From contig JBAIAA010000783.1 in the NCBI GenBank assembly GCA_037893245.1, positions 434,001 through 498,000 of the forward strand: DNA of 64,000 bases, in the 5' to 3' direction. The notes under the pieces were generated by a model. It was given only the letters and a program-made list of their open reading frames with translations, did not search any database and had not been told where the DNA came from. The DNA is from Crossaster papposus (Eukaryota; Echinodermata; Asteroidea; Velatida; Solasteridae). The stretch's first letter is position 1, and every line of letters begins with the position of its first letter. Both the position numbers and the translations under genes were made by a program. Shown piece by piece: positions 8,761 through 21,770 of the stretch.

Positions 8761-11700
8761 TGGAGAAACTTTGTAAGACATTATTTTAAAAAGCCTTGTT
8801 GTGATCAATTCTTGTCAGGAAATTTATACTGCAGTTATAAAGACAAAATATCTCATCCACGCTTGGATTCGAACCCAGAACCTTTGAATTAGAAGTCCAA
8901 CGCGATGATCCGTTGCGCCACGGGGACTGGCGAAACTTTTTTTAAATTATTATAAAAAGCCTTGTTGTGATGAATTCTTGTAAGAAAAAATTACTGCAGT
9001 TATGAAGACAAAATATCTCATCCACGCTTGGATTCGAACCCAGAACCTTTGAATTAGAAGTCCAACGCGCTGATCCGTTGAGCCACGGGGACTGGAGAAA
9101 TGGTGTAACACTTATTTTAAAAAGCCTTGTTGTGATCAATTCTTCTAAGAAAAATTATACTGCAGTTATAAATACAAAAAATCTCATCCCCGCTGGGATT
9201 CGAACCCAGAACAATTGAATTAGAAGTCCAACGCGCTGATCCGTTGCGCCACGGGGACTGGAGAAACTTTGTAAGACATTATTTTAAAAAGCCTTGTTGT
9301 GATCAATTCTTGTCAGGAAATTTATACTGCAGTTATAAAGACAAAATATCTCATCCACGCTTGGATTCGAACCCAGAACCTTTGAATTAGAAGTCCAACG
9401 CGATGATCCGTTGCGCCACGGGGACTGGCGAAACTTTTTTTAAATTATTTTAAAAAGCCTTGTTGTGTTCAATTCTTGTAAGAACATTTATACTGCAGTT
9501 ATAAAGACAAAATATCTCAACGCCGCTGGGATTCGAACCCAGAACCTTTGAATTAGAATGCTAACGCGCTGATCCGTTGTGCCACGGGGACTGGAGAAAT
9601 GGTGTAACACTTATTTTAAAAAGCCTTGTTGTGATCAATTCTTCTAAGAAAAATTATACTGCAGTTATAAAGACAAAATATCTCATCCCCGCTGGGATTC
9701 GAACCCAGAACAATTGAATTAAAAGTCCAACTGATCCGTTGCGCCACGGGGACTGGAGAGACTTTGTAACAATTATTTTAAAAAGCCTTGTTGTGATGAA
9801 TTGTTGTGAGAAAGTTTTACTGCAGTTATAAAGACAAAATATCTCATCCCCGCTGGGATTCGAACCCAGAACCTTTAAATTAGAAGTCAAACGCGCTGAT
9901 CCGTTGCGCCAAAGGGACTGGAGAAATTGTGTAACAATTATTTTAAAAAGCCTTGCTGTGATCAATTCTTGTAAGAAAATGTATACAGCGGTTATAATGA
10001 CAAAATATCTCATCTCCGCTGGGATTCGAACCCAGAACCTTTGAATTAGAAGTCCAACGCGCTGATCTGTTGCGCCACGGGGACTGGAGAAACTTTGTAA
10101 CAATTATTTTAAAAAGCCTTGTTGTGATCAATTCTTGTAAAAAAATGTATACTGAAGTTATAAAGACAAAATATGTCATCCCCGCTAGGATTCGAACCCA
10201 GAACATTTGAATTAGAAGTCCAACGCCCTGATCCGTTGGGCCACGGGGACTGGAAAAACTGTGTAACATTTATTTTAAAAAGCCTTGTTGTGATCAATTC
10301 TTGTAAGAAAATTTATACTGCAGTTATAAAGACAAAAAAATTTCATCCCCGCTGGAATTCGAACCCAGAACCTTTGAATTAGAAGTCCAACGCGCTGATC
10401 CGTTGCGCCACCGGAACTGGAGAAACTTTGTAAAAAAATATTTTTAAAAGCCTTGTTGTGATCAATTCTTGTAAGACAATTTATACTGCAGTTATAAATA
10501 CAAAAAAACTCATCCCCGCTGGGATTCGAACCCAGAACCTTTGAATTAGAAGTCCAACGCGCTGATCCGTTGTGCCCCGGGACTGGATAAACTTTGTAAG
10601 AAATTGTTTTAAAAAGCCTTGTTGTAATCAATTCTTGTCAGGAAATTTATACTGCAGTTATAAAGACAAAATATCTCATCCACGCTTTGATTCGAACCCA
10701 GAACCTTTGAATTAGAAGTCCAACGCGCTGATCCGTTGCGCCACGGGGACTGGCGAAACTTTTTAACAATTATTATAAAAAGCCTTGTTGTGATGAATTC
10801 TTGTAATAAAAATTTACTGCAGTTATAAAGACAAAATATCTCATCCCCGCTAGGATTCGAACCCAGAACATTTGAATTAGAAGTCAAACGCGCTGATCCG
10901 TTGCGCCACGGGGACTGAAAAAACTGTGTAACATTTTTTTTTTAAAGCCTTGTTGTGATCAATTTTTGTAAGAAAATTTATACTGCAGTTATAAAGACAA
11001 AATATCTCATCCCCGTTAGGATTCGAACCCAGAACATTTGAATTAGAAGTCCAACGCCCTGATCCGTTGCGCCACGGGGACTGGAAAAACTGTGTAACAT
11101 TTATTTTAAAAAGCCTTGTTGTGGTCAATTCTTGTAAGAAAATTTATACTGCAGTTATAAAGACAAAAAAATCTCATCCCCGCTGGAATTCGAACCCAGA
11201 ACCTTTGAATTAGAAGTCCAACGCGCTGATCCGTTGCGCCACCGGGACTGGAGAAACTTTGTAAAAATATATTTTAAAAAGCCTTGTTGTGATGAATTCT
11301 TGTAATAAAAATTTACTGCAGTTATAAAGACAAAATATCTCATCCCCGCTAGGATTCGAACCCAGAACATTTGAATTAGAAGTCCAACGCGCTGATCCGT
11401 TGCGCCACGGGGACTGTAGAAACTTTGTAAGAAATTATTTTAAAAAGAATTGTTGTGATCAATTCTTGTAAGAAAATGTATACTGCAGTTATAAAGACAA
11501 AGTATCTTATCACCGCTGGGATTCGAACCCAGAACCTTTGAATTAGAAGTCCAACGCGCTGATCCGTTGCGCCACGGGGACTGGAAAAACTTTGTAACAA
11601 TTATTTTAAAAAGCCTTGCTGTGATTAAATCTTGTAAGAAAATGTATACAGCAGTTATAAAGACAATATATCTCATCCCCGCTTGGATTAGAACCCAGAA

Positions 11701-12489
11701 CATTTGAATTAGAAGTCCAACGCGCTGATCAGTTGCGCCACAGGGACTCGATAAACTTTGTAACAATTATTTTAAAAAGCCTTGTGATCAATTCTTGTAA
11801 GAAAATGTATACTGCAGTTATAAAGACAAAATATCTCATCCCCGCTGGGATTCGAACCCAAAACCTTTGGATTAGAAGTCAAACTGATCCGTTGCGCCAC
11901 GGGGAGTGGAGAAACTTTGTAACAATTATTTTAAAAAGCTTTGTTGTGATGATTTCTTTTGTGAAAGTTTTACTGCAGTTATAAAGACAAAATATCTCAT
12001 CCCCGCTGGGATTCCAACCCAGAACCTTTGAATTAGAATGCTAACGCGCTGATCCGTTGTGCCACGGGGACTGGAGAAACTGTGTAACATTTATTTTAAA
12101 AAGCCTTGTTGTGATCAATTCTTGTAAGAAAATTTATACTGCAGTTATAAAGAAAAAATATCTCATCCCCGTGGGATTCGAACCCAGAACCTTTGTGTTA
12201 GAAGTCAAACTGATCCGTTGCGCCACAGGGACTGGAGAAACTTTGTAACAATTATTTTAAAAAGCCTTGTTGTGATGAATTCTTGTGAGAAAGTTTTACT
12301 GCAGTTATAAAGACAAAATATCTCATCCCCAGTGGGATTTGAACCCAGAACCTTTGAATTAGAAGTCAAACGCGCTGATCCGTTGCGCCAAAGACAGTGG
12401 AGAAATTGTGTAACAATTATTTTAAAAAGCCTTGTTGTGATCAATTCTTCTAAGAACATTTATACTGCAGTTATAAAGACAAAATATCT

Positions 12490-12563
12490 CATCCCCGCTG
12501 GGATTCGAACCCAGAACAATTGAATTAAAAGTCCAACGCGCTGATCCGTTGCGCCACGGGGAC
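12490..12563 (-). tRNA. Array unit with anticodon TTT, duplicate of 8022
   Basis: Same sequence as 8022-8095 displaced by 4,468 bp; the anticodon lies at 12529-12527. Confidence 0.65.
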
Positions 12564-13154
12564 TGGAGAAACTTTGTAACAATTATTTTAAAAAGCTTTG
12601 TTGTGTTGAATTCTTTTGTGAAAGTTTTACTGCAGTTATAAAGACAAAATATCTCATCCCCGCTGGGATTCGAAGCCAGAACCTTTGAATTAGAAGTCAA
12701 ACGCGCTGATCCGTTTCGCCAAAGGGACTGGAGAAACTTTGTAACAATTATTTTAAAAAGCCTTGTTGTGATCAATTCTTCTAAGAAAATGTATACTGCA
12801 GTTATAAAGACAAAGTATCTTATCCCCGCTGGGATTCGAACACAGAACCTTTGTATTAGAAGTCCAACGCGCTGATCCGTTGCGCCATGGGGACTGGAAA
12901 AACTTGGTAACAATTATTTTAAAAAGCCTTGCTGTGATCAATTCTTGTAAGAAAATGTATACAGCGGTTATAATGACAAAATATCTCATCTCCGCTGGGA
13001 TTCGAACCCAGAACCTTTGAATTAGAAGTCCAACGCGCTGATCCGTTGCGCCACGGGGACTGGAGAAACTTTGTAAGACATTATTTTAAAAAGCCTTGTT
13101 GTGATTAATTCTTGTCAGGAAATTTATACTGCAGTTATAAATACAAAAAAATCT

Positions 13155-13228
13155 CATCCCCGCTGGGATTCGAACCCAGAACCTTTGAATTAGAAGTCCA
13201 ACGCGCTGATCCGTTGCGCCACGGGGAC
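13155..13228 (-). tRNA. tRNA-Arg(UCU), exact consensus copy
   Basis: Duplicate of 8687-8760 in the second 4,468-bp copy, with the same seven-T stop. Confidence 0.9.
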
Positions 13229-14322
13229 TGGAGAAACTTTGTAAGACATTATTTTAAAAAGCCTTGTTGTGATCAATTCTTGTCAGGAAATTTATACTGC
13301 AGTTATAAAGACAAAATATCTCATCCACGCTTGGATTCGAACCCAGAACCTTTGAATTAGAAGTCCAACGCGATGATCCGTTGCGCCACGGGGACTGGCG
13401 AAACTTTTTTTAAATTATTATAAAAAGCCTTGTTGTGATGAATTCTTGTAAGAAAAAATTACTGCAGTTATGAAGACAAAATATCTCATCCACGCTTGGA
13501 TTCGAACCCAGAACCTTTGAATTAGAAGTCCAACGCGCTGATCCGTTGAGCCACGGGGACTGGAAAAGTTTTGTATGAAAATATTTTAAAAAGCCTTGTT
13601 GTGATCAATTCTTGTAGGACAATTTATACTGCCGATATAAATACAAAAAAATCTTATCCCCGCTGGGATTCGAACCCAGAACCTTTGAATTAGAAGTCCA
13701 ACGCGCTGATTCGTTGCGCAACGGGGACTGGAGAAACTTTGTAAGACATTATTTTAAAAAGCCTTGTTGTGATCAATTCTTGTCAGGAAATTTATACTGC
13801 AGTTATAAAGACAAAATATTTCATCCACGCTTGGATTCGAACCCAGAACCTTTGAATTAGAAGTCCAACACGCTGATCCGTTGAGCCACGGGGACTGGAT
13901 AAACTGTGTAACTTTTATTTCAAAAAGCCTTGTTGTGATCAATTCTTGTAAGAAAATTTATACTGCAGTTATAAAGACAAAATATCTCATCCCCGCTAGG
14001 ATTCGAAACCAGAAAATTTGAATTAGAAGTCCAACGCGCTGTTCCGTTGCGCCACGGAGACTGGAAAAATTGTGTAACATTTATTTTAAAAAGCCTTGTT
14101 GTGATCAATTCTTGTAAGAAAATTTATACTGCAGTTATAAAGACACAAAAGTATCATCCCCGCTGGGATTCGAACCCAGAACCTTTGAATTAGAAGTCCA
14201 ACGCGCTGATCCGTTGCGCAACGGGGACTGGATAAACTTTGTAAAAAATTATTTTAAAAAGCCTTGTTGTGATCAATTCTTGTAAGAAAATGTATACTGC
14301 AGTTATAAAGACAAACAAATCT

Positions 14323-14396
14323 CATCCCCGCTGGGATTCGAACCCAGAACCTTTGAATTATAAGTCCAACGCGCTGATCCGTTGCGCCACGGGGAC
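14323..14396 (-). tRNA. tRNA-like unit, Arg body with anticodon TAT (Ile-type)
   Basis: Differs from the 74-nt consensus only at the middle anticodon base (14362-14360 reads TAT). All stems, A box and B box are intact, so if transcribed this should fold as a tRNA with an isoleucine UAU anticodon on an arginine-type body. Only three Ts follow directly, so termination may be weak. Confidence 0.8.
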
Positions 14397-14457
14397 AGAA
14401 CAAAACTTTGTAAGAAAATATTTTAAAAAGCCTTGTTGTGATCAATTCTTGTAATCT

Positions 14458-14531
14458 CATCCCCGCTGGGATTCGAACCCAGAACCTTTGAATTAGAAGT
14501 CCAACGCGCTGATCCGTTGCGCCACGGGGAC
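14458..14531 (-). tRNA. tRNA-Arg(UCU), exact consensus copy with shortened 3' spacer
   Basis: Consensus tRNA, but the downstream spacer has lost the segment that normally holds the T run and CTGCAG. The first T run is now the one near the next unit's upstream region, about 30 nt on. Confidence 0.85.
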
Positions 14532-14954
14532 TGGAGAAACTTTGTAAGACATTATTTTAAAAAGCCTTGTTGTGATCAATTCTTGTGAGGAAATTTATAC
14601 TGCAGTTATAAAGACAAAATATCTCATCCACGCTTGGATTCGAACCCAGAACCTTTGAATTAGAAGTCCAACGCGCTGATCCGTTGAGCCAAGGTCTGGA
14701 TAAAGTTTGTAACTTTTATTTCAAAAAGCCTTGTTGTGATCAATTCTTGTAAGAAAATTTATACTGCAGTTATAACGACAAAATATCTAATCCCCGCTAG
14801 GATTCGAACCCAGAACATTTGAATTAGAAGTCCAACGCGCTGATCCGTTGCGCCACGGGGACTGGAGAAACTTTGTAACAGTTATTTTAAAAAGCCTTGT
14901 TGTGATCAATTCTTGTAAGAAAATTTATACTGCAGTTATAAAGACAAAATATCT

Positions 14955-15028
14955 CATCCCCGCTGGGATTCGAACCCAGAACCTTTGAATTAGAAGTCCA
15001 ACGCGCTGATCCGTTGCGCCACGGGGAC
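14955..15028 (-). tRNA. tRNA-Arg(UCU), exact consensus copy
   Basis: Matches the consensus; the usual four-T run follows in GATATTTTGTC. Confidence 0.9.
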
Positions 15029-15110
15029 TGGAGAAATTGTTTAACATTTATTTTAAAAAGCCTTGTTGTGATCAATTCTTGTAAGAAAATGTATACTGCA
15101 GTTAATATCT

Positions 15111-15184
15111 CATCCCCGCTGGGATTCAAACACAGAACCTTTGTATTCGAAGTCCAACGCGCTGATCCGTTGCGCCACGGGGAC
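15111..15184 (-). tRNA. Array unit with anticodon TCG (Arg-UCG type)
   Basis: The anticodon (15150-15148) reads TCG, which would still be an arginine anticodon (CGN family instead of AGR). The B box is changed (TTTGAATCC, with CTGTG in the T stem) and the downstream spacer lacks the T run, so expression is doubtful. Confidence 0.6.
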
Positions 15185-15275
15185 TCGAGCAACTTTGTAA
15201 CAATTATTTTAAAAAGTATTGCTGTGATCAATTTAATAAGAAAATGTATACTACAGTTATAAAGACAACATATCT

Positions 15276-15349
15276 CATCCCCGCTGGGATTCGAACCCAG
15301 GACCTTTGAATTAGAAGTCCAACGCGCTGATCCGTTGCGCCACGGGGAC
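15276..15349 (-). tRNA. tRNA-Arg(UCU), one substitution from consensus
   Basis: Only the base before the T stem differs (TCCTGGG for TTCTGGG). The fold and both internal promoter boxes are intact. The T run is interrupted (ATGTTGTC). Confidence 0.8.
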
Positions 15350-15441
15350 TGTAGAAACTTTGTAACAATTATTTAAAAAAGCCTTGTTGTGATCAATTCT
15401 TGTAAGAAAATTTATACTGCTGTTATAAAGACAAAATATCT

Positions 15442-15661
15442 CATCCCCGCTGGGGGAACCTTTGAATTAGAAGTCCAACGCGCTGATCCGTTGCGCCACG
15501 GGGACTGTAGAAACTTTGTAACAATTATTTAAAAAAGCCTTGTTGTGATCAATTCTTGTAAGAAAATTTATACTGCAGTTATAAAGACAAAATATCTCAT
15601 CCCCGCTGGGAAAACCTTTGAATTAGAAGTCCAACGCGCTCATCCGTTGCGCCACGGGGAC
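15442..15661 (-). pseudogene. Two tandem units lacking the B box
   Basis: The units 15442-15505 and 15598-15661 are 64 nt instead of 74. The T loop and one T-stem strand (the GGTTCGAAT region) are deleted while the acceptor, D and anticodon arms remain. Without a T arm and B box neither normal pol III recruitment nor a cloverleaf is expected. Confidence 0.85.
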
Positions 15662-16587
15662 TGTAGAAACTTTGTAACAATTATTTAAAAAAGCCTTGTT
15701 GTGATCAATTCTTGTAAGAAAATGTATACTGCAGTTATAAAGAAAAAATATCTCATCCCCGCAAGGATTCGAACCCAGAACCTTTGAATTAGAATTCCAA
15801 CGCGCTGATCCTTTGCGCCACGGGGACTGGAGAAACTTTGTAACAATTATTTTAAAAAGCCTTGTTGTGATCAATTCTTGTAAGAAAACATTTATACTGC
15901 AGTTATAAAGACAAAATATCTCATCCCCGCTGGGATTCGAATCCACAACTTTTGAATTAGAAGTCCAATGCGCTGATCCGTTGCGCCACGGGAACTGGAG
16001 AAACTTTGTAACAATTATTTAAAAAAGCCTTGTTGTGATCAATTCTTTTAAGAAAATTTATACTGCAGTTATAAAGACAAAATATCTCATCCCCGCTGGG
16101 ATTGGGACCCAGAACCTTTGAATTAGAAGTCGAACGCGCTGATCCGTTGCGTCAAAGGGACTGGAGAAATTGTGTAACAATTATTTTAAAAAGCCTTGTT
16201 GTGATCAATTCTTGTAAGAAAACATTTATACTGCAGTTATAAAGACAAAATATCTCATCCCCGCTGGGATTCGAATCCACAACTTTTGAATTAGAAGTCC
16301 AATGCGCTGATCCGTTGCGCCACGGGGACTGGAGAAACTTTGTAACAATTATTTAAAAAAGCCTTGTTGTGATCAATTCTTGTAAGAAAATTTATACTGC
16401 AGTTATAAAGACAAAAAATATCATCCCCGCTGGGATTCGAAACCAGAACCTTTGAATTAGAAGTCCAACACGCTGATCCGTTGAGCCACGGGGACTGGAT
16501 AAACTTTGTAACATTTATTTCAAAAAGCCTTGTTGTGATCAATTCTTGTAAGCAAATTTATACTGCAGTTATAGAGACAAAATATCT

Positions 16588-16661
16588 CATCCCCGCTGGG
16601 ATTCGAACCCAGAACCTTTGAATTAGAAGTCCAACGCGCTGATCCGTTGCGCCACGGGGAC
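16588..16661 (-). tRNA. tRNA-Arg(UCU), exact consensus copy
   Basis: Consensus tRNA followed by a four-T run and a spacer with the CTCTATAAC variant. Its twin is at 19884. Confidence 0.9.
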
Positions 16662-18400
16662 TGGAAAAACTTTGTAACAATTATTTTAAAAAGCCTTGTT
16701 GTGATCAATTCTTGTAAGAACATTTATACTGCAGTTATAAAGAAAAAATATCTCATCCACGCTTGGATTCGAACCCAGAACCTTTGAATTAGAAGTCCAA
16801 CGCGCTGATCTGTTGCGCCACGGGGACTGGCGAAACTTTTTAACAATTATTATAAAAAGCCTTGTTGTGATGAATTCTTGCAAGAAAAATTTACTGCAGT
16901 TATAAAGACAAAATATCTCATCCACGCTTGGAATCGAACGCAGAACCTTTGAATTAGAAGTCCAACGCGCTGATCCGTTGAGCCACGGGGACTGGATAAA
17001 CTTTGTAACTTTTATTTCAAAAATCCTTGTTGTGATCAATTCTTGTAAGAAAATTTATACTGCAGTTATAACGACAAAATATCTCATCCCCGCTAGGATT
17101 CGAACCCAGAACATTTGAATTAGAAGTCCAACGCGCTGATCCGTTGCGCCACGGGGACTGGAGAAACTTTGTAACAGTTATTTTAAAAAGCCTTGTTGTG
17201 ATCAATTCTTGTAAGAAAATTTATACTGCAGTTATAAAGACAAATATCTCATCCCCGCTGGGATTCGAACCCAGAACCTTTGAATTAGAAGTCAAACGCG
17301 CTGATCCGTTGCGCCAAAGGGACTGGAGAAATTGTGTAACAATTATTTTAAAAAGCCTTGTTGTGATCAATTCTTCTAAGAAAATTTATACTGCAGTTAT
17401 AAAGACAAAGTATCTTATCCCCGCTGGGATTCGAACACAGAACCTTTGTATTAGAAGTCCAACGCGCTGATCAGTTGCGCCCCGGGGACTCGATCAACTT
17501 TGTAACAATTATTTTAAAAAGCCTTGTTGTGATCAATTCTTCTAAGAAAATTTATACTGCAGTTATAAAGACAAAGTATCTTATCCCCGCTGGGATTCGA
17601 ACCCAGAACCTTTGAATTAGAAGTCCAACGCGCTGATGCGTTGCGCCACGGGGACTCGAGAAACTTTGTAACAATTATTTTAAAAAGGCTTGCTGTGATC
17701 AATTCTTGTAAGCAAATTTATACTGCAGTTATAGAGACAAAATATCTCATCCCCGCTGGGATTCGAACCCAGGACCTTTGAATTAGAAGTCCAACGCGCT
17801 GATTCGTTGCACCACGGGGACTGGAGAAACTTTGTAACAATTATTTTAAAAAGCCTTGTTGTGATGAATTCTTGTAAGAAAAATTTACTGCAGTTATAAA
17901 GACAAAATATCTCATCCACGCTTGGATTCGAACCCAGAACCTTTGAATTAGAAGTCCAACGAGCTGATCCGTTGAGCCACGGGGACTGGATAAACTTTGT
18001 AACTTTTATTTCAAAAATCCTTGTTGTGATCAATTCTTGTAAGAAAATTTATACTGCCGTTATAACGACAAAATATCTCATCCCCGCTAGGATTCGAACC
18101 CAGAACATTTGAATTAGAAGTCCAACGCGCTGATCCGTTGCGCCACGGGGACTGGAGAAACTTTGTAACAGTTATTTTAAAAAGCCTTGTTGTGATCAAT
18201 TCTTGTAAGAAAATTTATACTGCAGTTATAAAGACAAAATATCTCATCCCAGCTAGGATTCGAACCCAGAACATTGGAATTAGAAGTCCAACGCGCTGAT
18301 CCGTTGCGCCACGGGGACTGGAGAAACTTTGTAACAGTTATTTTAAAAAGCCTTGTTGTGATCAATTCTTGTAAGAAAATGTATACTGCAGTTAATATCT

Positions 18401-18474
18401 CATCCCCGCTGGGATTCAAACACAGAACCTTTGTATTCGAAGTCCAACGCGCTGGTCCGTTGCGCCACGGGGAC
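18401..18474 (-). tRNA. Array unit with anticodon TCG
   Basis: Close relative of 15111, with an added substitution in the D arm (GACCAGCGC). The anticodon lies at 18440-18438 and the downstream T run is missing. Confidence 0.55.
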
Positions 18475-18893
18475 TCGAGCAACTTTGTAACAATTATTTT
18501 AAAAAGCCTTGTTGTGATCAATTTTTGTACGAAAATTTATACTGCAGTTATAAAGACAAAATATCTCATCCCCGCTGGGTGTCGAACCCAGAACAATTGA
18601 ATTAAAAGTCCAACTGATCCGTTGCGCCACGGGGACTGGAGAGACTTTGTAACAATTATTTTAAAAAGCCTTGTTGTGATGAATTGTTGTGAGAAAGTTT
18701 TACTGCAGTTATAAAGACAAAATATCTCATCCCCGCTGGGATTCGAACCCAGAACCTTTGAATTAGAAGTCAAACGCGCTGATCCGTTGCGCCAAAGGGA
18801 CTGGAGAAATTGTGTAACAATTATTTAAAAAAGCCTTGTTGTGATCAATTCTTGTAAGAAAATTTATACTGCAGTTATAAAGACAAAATATCT

Positions 18894-18957
18894 CATCCCC
18901 GCTGGGAAAACCTTTGAATTAGAAGTCCAACGCGCTCATCCGTTGCGCCACGGGGAC
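18894..18957 (-). pseudogene. B-box-deleted unit
   Basis: 64-nt unit, the +3,296 copy of 15598-15661, with the same TCATCC-to-CTCATC change in the D loop. Confidence 0.85.
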
Positions 18958-19883
18958 TGTAGAAACTTTGTAACAATTATTTAAAAAAGCCTTGTTGTGA
19001 TCAATTCTTGTAAGAAAATGTATACTGCAGTTATAAAGAAAAAATATCTCATCCCCGCAAGGATTCGAACCCAGAACCTTTGAATTAGAATTCCAACGCG
19101 CTGATCCTTTGCGCCACGGGGACTGGAGAAACTTTGTAACAATTATTTTAAAAAGCCTTGTTGTGATCAATTCTTGTAAGAAAACATTTATACTGCAGTT
19201 ATAAAGACAAAATATCTCATCCCCGCTGGGATTCGAATCCACAACTTTTGAATTAGAAGTCCAATGCGCTGATCCGTTGCGCCACGGGAACTGGAGAAAC
19301 TTTGTAACAATTATTTAAAAAAGCCTTGTTGTGATCAATTCTTTTAAGAAAATTTATACTGCAGTTATAAAGACAAAATATCTCATCCCCGCTGGGATTG
19401 GGACCCAGAACCTTTGAATTAGAAGTCGAACGCGCTGATCCGTTGCGTCAAAGGGACTGGAGAAATTGTGTAACAATTATTTTAAAAAGCCTTGTTGTGA
19501 TCAATTCTTGTAAGAAAACATTTATACTGCAGTTATAAAGACAAAATATCTCATCCCCGCTGGGATTCGAATCCACAACTTTTGAATTAGAAGTCCAATG
19601 CGCTGATCCGTTGCGCCACGGGGACTGGAGAAACTTTGTAACAATTATTTAAAAAAGCCTTGTTGTGATCAATTCTTGTAAGAAAATTTATACTGCAGTT
19701 ATAAAGACAAAAAATATCATCCCCGCTGGGATTCGAAACCAGAACCTTTGAATTAGAAGTCCAACACGCTGATCCGTTGAGCCACGGGGACTGGATAAAC
19801 TTTGTAACATTTATTTCAAAAAGCCTTGTTGTGATCAATTCTTGTAAGCAAATTTATACTGCAGTTATAGAGACAAAATATCT

Positions 19884-19957
19884 CATCCCCGCTGGGATTC
19901 GAACCCAGAACCTTTGAATTAGAAGTCCAACGCGCTGATCCGTTGCGCCACGGGGAC
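19884..19957 (-). tRNA. tRNA-Arg(UCU), exact consensus copy
   Basis: The +3,296 twin of 16588-16661, including its spacer variant. Confidence 0.9.
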
Positions 19958-21696
19958 TGGAAAAACTTTGTAACAATTATTTTAAAAAGCCTTGTTGTGA
20001 TCAATTCTTGTAAGAACATTTATACTGCAGTTATAAAGAAAAAATATCTCATCCACGCTTGGATTCGAACCCAGAACCTTTGAATTAGAAGTCCAACGCG
20101 CTGATCTGTTGCGCCACGGGGACTGGCGAAACTTTTTAACAATTATTATAAAAAGCCTTGTTGTGATGAATTCTTGCAAGAAAAATTTACTGCAGTTATA
20201 AAGACAAAATATCTCATCCACGCTTGGAATCGAACGCAGAACCTTTGAATTAGAAGTCCAACGCGCTGATCCGTTGAGCCACGGGGACTGGATAAACTTT
20301 GTAACTTTTATTTCAAAAATCCTTGTTGTGATCAATTCTTGTAAGAAAATTTATACTGCAGTTATAACGACAAAATATCTCATCCCCGCTAGGATTCGAA
20401 CCCAGAACATTTGAATTAGAAGTCCAACGCGCTGATCCGTTGCGCCACGGGGACTGGAGAAACTTTGTAACAGTTATTTTAAAAAGCCTTGTTGTGATCA
20501 ATTCTTGTAAGAAAATTTATACTGCAGTTATAAAGACAAATATCTCATCCCCGCTGGGATTCGAACCCAGAACCTTTGAATTAGAAGTCAAACGCGCTGA
20601 TCCGTTGCGCCAAAGGGACTGGAGAAATTGTGTAACAATTATTTTAAAAAGCCTTGTTGTGATCAATTCTTCTAAGAAAATTTATACTGCAGTTATAAAG
20701 ACAAAGTATCTTATCCCCGCTGGGATTCGAACACAGAACCTTTGTATTAGAAGTCCAACGCGCTGATCAGTTGCGCCCCGGGGACTCGATCAACTTTGTA
20801 ACAATTATTTTAAAAAGCCTTGTTGTGATCAATTCTTCTAAGAAAATTTATACTGCAGTTATAAAGACAAAGTATCTTATCCCCGCTGGGATTCGAACCC
20901 AGAACCTTTGAATTAGAAGTCCAACGCGCTGATGCGTTGCGCCACGGGGACTCGAGAAACTTTGTAACAATTATTTTAAAAAGGCTTGCTGTGATCAATT
21001 CTTGTAAGCAAATTTATACTGCAGTTATAGAGACAAAATATCTCATCCCCGCTGGGATTCGAACCCAGGACCTTTGAATTAGAAGTCCAACGCGCTGATT
21101 CGTTGCACCACGGGGACTGGAGAAACTTTGTAACAATTATTTTAAAAAGCCTTGTTGTGATGAATTCTTGTAAGAAAAATTTACTGCAGTTATAAAGACA
21201 AAATATCTCATCCACGCTTGGATTCGAACCCAGAACCTTTGAATTAGAAGTCCAACGAGCTGATCCGTTGAGCCACGGGGACTGGATAAACTTTGTAACT
21301 TTTATTTCAAAAATCCTTGTTGTGATCAATTCTTGTAAGAAAATTTATACTGCCGTTATAACGACAAAATATCTCATCCCCGCTAGGATTCGAACCCAGA
21401 ACATTTGAATTAGAAGTCCAACGCGCTGATCCGTTGCGCCACGGGGACTGGAGAAACTTTGTAACAGTTATTTTAAAAAGCCTTGTTGTGATCAATTCTT
21501 GTAAGAAAATTTATACTGCAGTTATAAAGACAAAATATCTCATCCCAGCTAGGATTCGAACCCAGAACATTGGAATTAGAAGTCCAACGCGCTGATCCGT
21601 TGCGCCACGGGGACTGGAGAAACTTTGTAACAGTTATTTTAAAAAGCCTTGTTGTGATCAATTCTTGTAAGAAAATGTATACTGCAGTTAATATCT

Positions 21697-21770
21697 CATC
21701 CCCGCTGGGATTCAAACACAGAACCTTTGTATTCGAAGTCCAACGCGCTGGTCCGTTGCGCCACGGGGAC
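21697..21770 (-). tRNA. Array unit with anticodon TCG
   Basis: The +3,296 twin of 18401-18474. Confidence 0.55.

Larger units (their letters stand above)
4976..9095 (-). repeat. Higher-order duplication, copy 1 (offset 4,468 bp)
   Basis: Nearly identical, with its idiosyncratic substitutions and indels, to 9444-13563. It holds about 25 tRNA units. Only scattered differences were seen between the copies, for example a T-run difference near 6470 against 10940. Boundaries are approximate. Confidence 0.85.
9444..13563 (-). repeat. Higher-order duplication, copy 2 (offset 4,468 bp)
   Basis: Direct repeat of 4976-9095 in the same orientation. The two copies are separated by about two further units (9096-9443), themselves patched from units seen in the copies. 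A few substitutions distinguish them, such as a TTGTG to CTTTG change upstream of the unit ending near 12730. Confidence 0.85.
15519..18814 (-). repeat. Higher-order tandem duplication, copy 1 (3,296 bp)
   Basis: About 20 units, repeated directly and immediately at 18815-22110. All unit-specific variants recur at +3,296, including the B-box deletion, the TCG anticodon and the spacer deletions. Breakpoints lie in the spacer (CAATTATTT), consistent with unequal exchange. Confidence 0.9.
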
